A stretch of DNA of 41,282 nt from CAZBDV01 sp964490765 (GTDB taxonomy: Bacteria; Cloacimonadota; Cloacimonadia; Cloacimonadales; JAJBBL01). The stretch lies in the NCBI GenBank assembly GCA_964490765.1, contig CAZBDV010000017.1, positions 1-41,282 on the forward strand, given 5' to 3'. Every line of letters begins with the position of its first letter. Positions within the stretch are counted from its first letter, which is position 1. The position numbers and the translations under genes are program-made. Below are positions 37,811 to 41,282 of the stretch, in pieces. The notes beneath the pieces were generated by a model, which saw only the letters and a program-made list of their open reading frames with translations, ran no database searches and was not told the DNA's origin.

Positions 37811-38593
37811 TCAGGAGATAAGTTCTGTTACTTCTGAAAGCATCTCAGTATGGATAGTTGAATTGGTTACGAGAATGTTATCAGCTGTGAATTCATACGG
37901 TTTACCTGAGAGATCAGTAACTTTTCCACCCGCTTCTGTAACCAGGAGTATTCCGGCAGCAACATCCCAGGGATTGAGATACCACTCCCAGAAACCATCG
38001 AATACACCTCTGGCAACATAACAGATATCGAGTGCAGCACTACCAGGTCGTCTTATTCCATGGCATCTACGATGGAAGTGTTCAAAGTAACGGATGTTAT
38101 TTTCCTCCGCATTTGCGAAGTTATAGGCAAAACCGGTAGCCAGCAGGCTTCTGGAGAGTGTCTGGGTTGCCGAGACCCTGATACTCTTTCCGTTTAGCAG
38201 GGAGCCTTGACCCTTTTCAGACTCATAGAACTCGTTCATAAAAGGATTATAGACAAAGCCGAGTTTCAGCTCACCTTCAATCTGGAGAGCTATGGAAATA
38301 GCAAGAAAGGGGAAGCCGTGAACAAGGTTCGTGGTTCCATCAATAGGATCTATAATCCAGAGCTTTTCAGCATCCTTGATTTCTGCTTCTGTCTCTTCTG
38401 CCAGGAAAGAACTATCGGGGAGAAGTTTCTGAAGTTTTTCTTTGAGGAACATCTCCACATTCCAGTCGATCTGTGTAACGAGATCTCTCTCGCTGCTCTT
38501 CGTACGGATACTCATCCTTGAGCGCGATTCTTTGAGGATCATCATTCCGGCTTTCATTATAATTTTGTGCACATCCTTTCTAAGGTTGGTCAT
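37811..38593 (-). CDS. suhB: Inositol-1-monophosphatase family protein
   Basis: This 260-residue Mg2+-dependent phosphatase of the IMPase/SuhB family hydrolyses inositol monophosphates and related sugar phosphates. The metal-site motifs are complete: E66/E67 in FLAEETEA, WIIDPIDGTTNLVHG (D82, D85) and NPWDVAAGILLVTEAGG (D210). Length is typical (260-270). It is the last gene of the minus-strand cluster, 16 nt after nfo. GGAG lies about 12 nt before the ATG, a rather long spacing. It could supply inositol if the PAP2 protein at 2920 makes inositol lipids, but SuhB is common without such a pathway, and bacterial SuhB also acts in rRNA transcription antitermination. Confidence 0.93.
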   Translation of the reverse strand: MTNLRKDVHKIIMKAGMMILKESRSRMSIRTKSSERDLVTQIDWNVEMFLKEKLQKLLPDSSFLAEETEAEIKDAEKLWIIDPIDGTTNLVHGFPFLAISIALQIEGELKLGFVYNPFMNEFYESEKGQGSLLNGKSIRVSATQTLSRSLLATGFAYNFANAEENNIRYFEHFHRRCHGIRRPGSAALDICYVARGVFDGFWEWYLNPWDVAAGILLVTEAGGKVTDLSGKPYEFTADNILVTNSTIHTEMLSEVTELIS

Positions 38594-38609
38594 AGTTGAT
38601 ATTTTCTCC

Positions 38610-39446
38610 TTATCTCAGATCACGAAGGGTCTTAAGGTTAACAATATCCATATCATCGTTTTCACCTTTAGGTGTTTCCAGAATCATCGGTACTTCTTTG
38701 AATCTCTCGTCATTGAGCAGTTTTCGGAAAGGCTCGATTCCGAGTTGCCCTTTCCCGATATGCTCGTGACGGTCAATTTTGGATCCTAATCCTCTTTTAG
38801 TGTCGTTCAGGTGGAATGCTTTAATCTTCTCTGTTCCGATAATTTTTTCAAATTCAGCAAAAACAGTATCGTAAGACTCCCTGAGATCATAGCCGGCTGT
38901 ATAGGCATGACAGGTGTCAAAGCAGACAGCGAGGTTTTCGGGGTAACGGGAGTGTTCCATTATAAACTCCAGTTGTTCGAATCTATAACCGAGGTTGGTT
39001 CCCTGTCCGGCAGTAGTCTCCAGCAGAATAACTGTATTGAGTTTATCAAATCTCTCCCGAGTAAGGTCAATATTGTGAGTTATTCTTTTCAATCCCCATT
39101 CCTCTGTCTGGTCCAGATAAGAACCGGGATGTATGACCAGATAGGGTATCTCCAGCAGCTCACATAATTCCAGTTCCTCTCTGAAAGCCTGTAGTGATTT
39201 CTTTTCTTTCACCGGGTCTGCACTGCCGAGATTGATCAGATAGCGGCTATGAGCTACTATTACATAAGGTTTGTATACTTTTCTCAGCTTATCATACCTG
39301 GCCTTTTCGTCCTCTCTGGGCTTTCGTGTTGCCCATTGATTCTGGTTTGTGACAAAAATCTGGATCGCATTAGCTGTAACGCTTCTTGCCCTTTCAAATA
39401 TGAGATCCAGTCCTTTAGCTATGGAAATATGTGCGCCCAAATTCAT
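38610..39446 (-). CDS. nfo: Deoxyribonuclease IV (AP endonuclease)
   Basis: This is endonuclease IV of base-excision repair, cleaving 5' to abasic sites using three zinc ions. All nine metal ligands are present with near E. coli spacing: H66 (VAHSRY), H106 (VIHPGS), E143 (LLETTAG), D177 and H180 (CFDTCHAYTAGYD), H212 (FHLNDTK), D225 and H227 (DRHEHIG), and E257 (ILETP). The 278 residues match the family. It lies 11 nt after hisC and 16 nt before suhB on the same strand, consistent with an operon. Confidence 0.97.
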   Translation of the reverse strand: MNLGAHISIAKGLDLIFERARSVTANAIQIFVTNQNQWATRKPREDEKARYDKLRKVYKPYVIVAHSRYLINLGSADPVKEKKSLQAFREELELCELLEIPYLVIHPGSYLDQTEEWGLKRITHNIDLTRERFDKLNTVILLETTAGQGTNLGYRFEQLEFIMEHSRYPENLAVCFDTCHAYTAGYDLRESYDTVFAEFEKIIGTEKIKAFHLNDTKRGLGSKIDRHEHIGKGQLGIEPFRKLLNDERFKEVPMILETPKGENDDMDIVNLKTLRDLR

Positions 39447-39457
39447 TAAAAACCCCT

Positions 39458-40525
39458 TTATTCTTTTAAGAACTCATTGACGAGTTTTAAGAAACATTCA
39501 TTGTCTCCCTCTGTGCCGACAGAGATACGAAGATGATTGGCCAGTAAAGGCAATTTATGCATACTTCTGACAGAAATGTCGTGATTACTGAGATATTCAT
39601 GGAGTGCCAGGGTCTTCTCTCCAATAGTGAAGATAAGAAAGTTCGTATCTGAAGGATAGACGGTAACATTCTCAATAGAACTCAGGTTATTGAAGAGCTT
39701 CTCTCTCATTTTAACGACATTCTTTGTATGACTGAGGAATTTATCTTTATGCTCAAGTAGTGTATAGGCAAAAACCTGTATGAGTATACTCAGGTTGAAG
39801 GCTGTAAATACCTTGTTGATCTCTCTGATATTCTCGGGAGTAGATATCATATAACCGAATCTCAAGCCTGCGGCAGAATAAGATTTGGAGAAAGAGCGGA
39901 CTATGATCAGATTTGGATACTTCTTAAGCTGGTTGATAAAGGTCTTATTACTGAACTCGTAATAGGTTTCATCGATCAGAACAGGTAGATTGGTATTTTC
40001 GATCACCTTGATAATCTTCTCTTCAGCGAAAAGATTTCCTGTCGGATTGTTTGGATAACAGATGATGATTAAGCGGCAGTTAGGATCTTCAGCTTTTTCG
40101 AGATATTCTGCGGGCGAAAAGTCAAAATCTTCGTCCAGTTCATGAGTCTTAAAACCGAGTCCAACAGCCGAACAATAGCTTTTATAATCAAAATAGGAAG
40201 GTGCCAGGGAGAGGGCAAAATCGTCACTACTATCTCTCACAGCAAGAAAGATATAGTAGAGCATCTGATCAGCACCGTTACCCATTAATATCTGATCCTC
40301 AGTTACATCATTACCTATATACATTCCTAATTCTTTTACCAACTCTTTTGTAATATCACTATAATAACGATTGAGTGCAATCTTGTTCAAATTATCCAGA
40401 AATGGCCTTTTAATCAGCCCTAAGGGATTGAGAGTGCTTTCGTTAAGAGACATCATAACTCTCTTATGAGGTACCTCTACCTGCACTGGTTGTTTCTGCT
40501 TCAGATCTTTTCGGAATAGGTACAT
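39458..40525 (-). CDS. hisC: Histidinol-phosphate aminotransferase family protein
   Basis: This is a PLP-dependent fold-type I aminotransferase of the HisC branch (355 residues). It has NES near residue 28, the phosphate-cup segment MGNGADQML, the NNPTGN motif (near 160), D185 in VLIDETYYEF, the Schiff-base lysine K214 in SFSKSYSAAGLRFGY, and HLRISVGT at the C-terminus (the carboxylate-binding arginine). HisC converts imidazole-acetol phosphate to L-histidinol phosphate; no other his gene lies in this window, so a role with another amino acid cannot be ruled out. It lies between cls (33 nt upstream) and nfo. Confidence 0.88.
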   Translation of the reverse strand: MYLFRKDLKQKQPVQVEVPHKRVMMSLNESTLNPLGLIKRPFLDNLNKIALNRYYSDITKELVKELGMYIGNDVTEDQILMGNGADQMLYYIFLAVRDSSDDFALSLAPSYFDYKSYCSAVGLGFKTHELDEDFDFSPAEYLEKAEDPNCRLIIICYPNNPTGNLFAEEKIIKVIENTNLPVLIDETYYEFSNKTFINQLKKYPNLIIVRSFSKSYSAAGLRFGYMISTPENIREINKVFTAFNLSILIQVFAYTLLEHKDKFLSHTKNVVKMREKLFNNLSSIENVTVYPSDTNFLIFTIGEKTLALHEYLSNHDISVRSMHKLPLLANHLRISVGTEGDNECFLKLVNEFLKE

Positions 40526-40558
40526 TTAATTGTTCCTTATAATTATATTGTTATGCGG

Positions 40559-41282
40559 TCAGAGAACCGGTGAAAAGAGCCTGGCCAGAGACTCTTTGAA
40601 TCGATTGAAATAACTGCGGTCTAAATGTTCTTCCAGGGTCAGTTCGGTGCTATCATTGAGATCTTCGTCAAATATACTGTCAAGCCTTGTTGTCAGAGCA
40701 TCATTAAAGAAGAAGGCATTTACTTCGAGATTATGATTGAAACTTCTGATATCCATATTAGCAGAACCGATAGATGCGAGATGCCCATCGACCGTAATAT
40801 ACTTAGAATGAATAAATCCTTTTCTATATTCAAAGATTCTGACTCCGGCTTCCAGTAAGTCCTGGAAGTATGATCTGGCAGCCCAGAAAACGAGATGATG
40901 ATCAGGTTTGCTGGGAACGATCAATTTCACTTTGATCCCGCTCAGGGCAGAAACCTTGATAGCAGTAAGCATACTCTCATTCAAGATAAGATAGGGGGTG
41001 ACGATATTGATATTTTTCGAAGCCAGGGTGATCATAGCAAAATAACCCTGCATGATGCTTTCCCAGTCAGAATCGGGACCACTCGAGATGATCTGGACAG
41101 GATTGATATCCTTTACTGCGGTTTCTGGGAAATTTTCCTCTTTGAATTGATTATCTCCTGTGGCAAACGCCCAGTCATTCAGAAAGATAGCCTGAAGAGG
41201 GTGAACTGCCTCACCATCTATTCTCAAGTGTGTGTCTCGCCAGAAACCGTAATATTTATTCTTATGCATGTATCTATCGGCA
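40559..41282 (-). CDS. cls: Cardiolipin synthase (phospholipase D family), C-terminal part, cut by window end
   Basis: The frame remains open to the window end: upstream of the apparent ATG at 41269, codons read ADRY, as in the conserved segment that follows the first HKD motif of cardiolipin synthases. The real gene therefore starts beyond 41282. Visible are GFWRDTHLRIDGEAV, LNDWAFATG and the second HKD motif HSKYITVDGHLASIG SANMD (H, K and D present). The first HKD and the N-terminal membrane segments lie outside. Cls condenses two phosphatidylglycerol molecules, or uses related donors, to form cardiolipin at the inner membrane. It is the first visible gene of the minus-strand cluster with hisC, nfo and suhB. 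Confidence 0.93.
   Translation of the reverse strand, partial: ADRYMHKNKYYGFWRDTHLRIDGEAVHPLQAIFLNDWAFATGDNQFKEENFPETAVKDINPVQIISSGPDSDWESIMQGYFAMITLASKNINIVTPYLILNESMLTAIKVSALSGIKVKLIVPSKPDHHLVFWAARSYFQDLLEAGVRIFEYRKGFIHSKYITVDGHLASIGSANMDIRSFNHNLEVNAFFFNDALTTRLDSIFDEDLNDSTELTLEEHLDRSYFNRFKESLARLFSPVL

Overview
The window looks like a chromosome fragment from a Gram-negative member of the FCB group, with Candidatus Cloacimonadota or a close relative as my best guess. The clues are: very large exported proteins built from parallel beta-helix, cohesin-like, dockerin-like and fn3-like modules; a C-terminal module beginning NYPNPFNPSTT of the FlgD/T9SS-like type; a PorV/UPF0164-like outer-membrane protein; a BatA-type VWA protein; and sigma70-like TTGACA promoters rather than the Bacteroidota type. 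The taxon is an inference from gene content.

Layout. Positions 1-52 hold a truncated tRNA-Ala(GGC) on the minus strand. From 449 to 4904, five plus-strand genes overlap or nearly touch: yggS, a PlsY-like acyltransferase, a YghO-like GNAT acyltransferase, an inositol-phosphorylceramide-synthase-like PAP2 protein and an outer-membrane beta-barrel. The middle three suggest an unusual membrane-lipid pathway. Then come a BatA-like VWA membrane protein (4986-6935), an M24B aminopeptidase overlapping coaD (7021-8750), and a group made of a DUF3467 protein, a Na/Pi cotransporter with an extra Ig-like domain, secD, secF and tRNA-Arg(UCG) (8917-13987).

After a gene-poor stretch of about 700 bp comes the most distinctive part (14685-35126): three exported modular proteins in tandem. 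The first is a 3804-residue protein with about six beta-helix segments, a dockerin-like segment and a NYPNPFNP-type C-terminus. The second carries four cohesin-like modules, a chitobiase-C-terminal-like module, five copies of an unfamiliar ~126-residue module, two beta-helix domains and a 93-residue helical repeat. Two 100-N placeholder gaps lie inside it, so it appears broken in two, but the reading frame and the repeats show that it is one gene. The third is a short paralogue with two cohesin-like modules. Cohesin-like and dockerin-like modules side by side, with no carbohydrate-active enzyme in the window, suggest a non-cellulosomal surface assembly. Two more exported proteins follow: a small unknown protein and a seven-bladed FG-GAP/VCBS propeller with the same fn3-like C-terminus as the second and third proteins.

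The right end (37811-41282) is a minus-strand housekeeping cluster, transcribed cls, hisC, nfo, suhB and convergent with the propeller gene; cls is cut by the window edge. I saw no CRISPR array, insertion sequence, prophage or rRNA.
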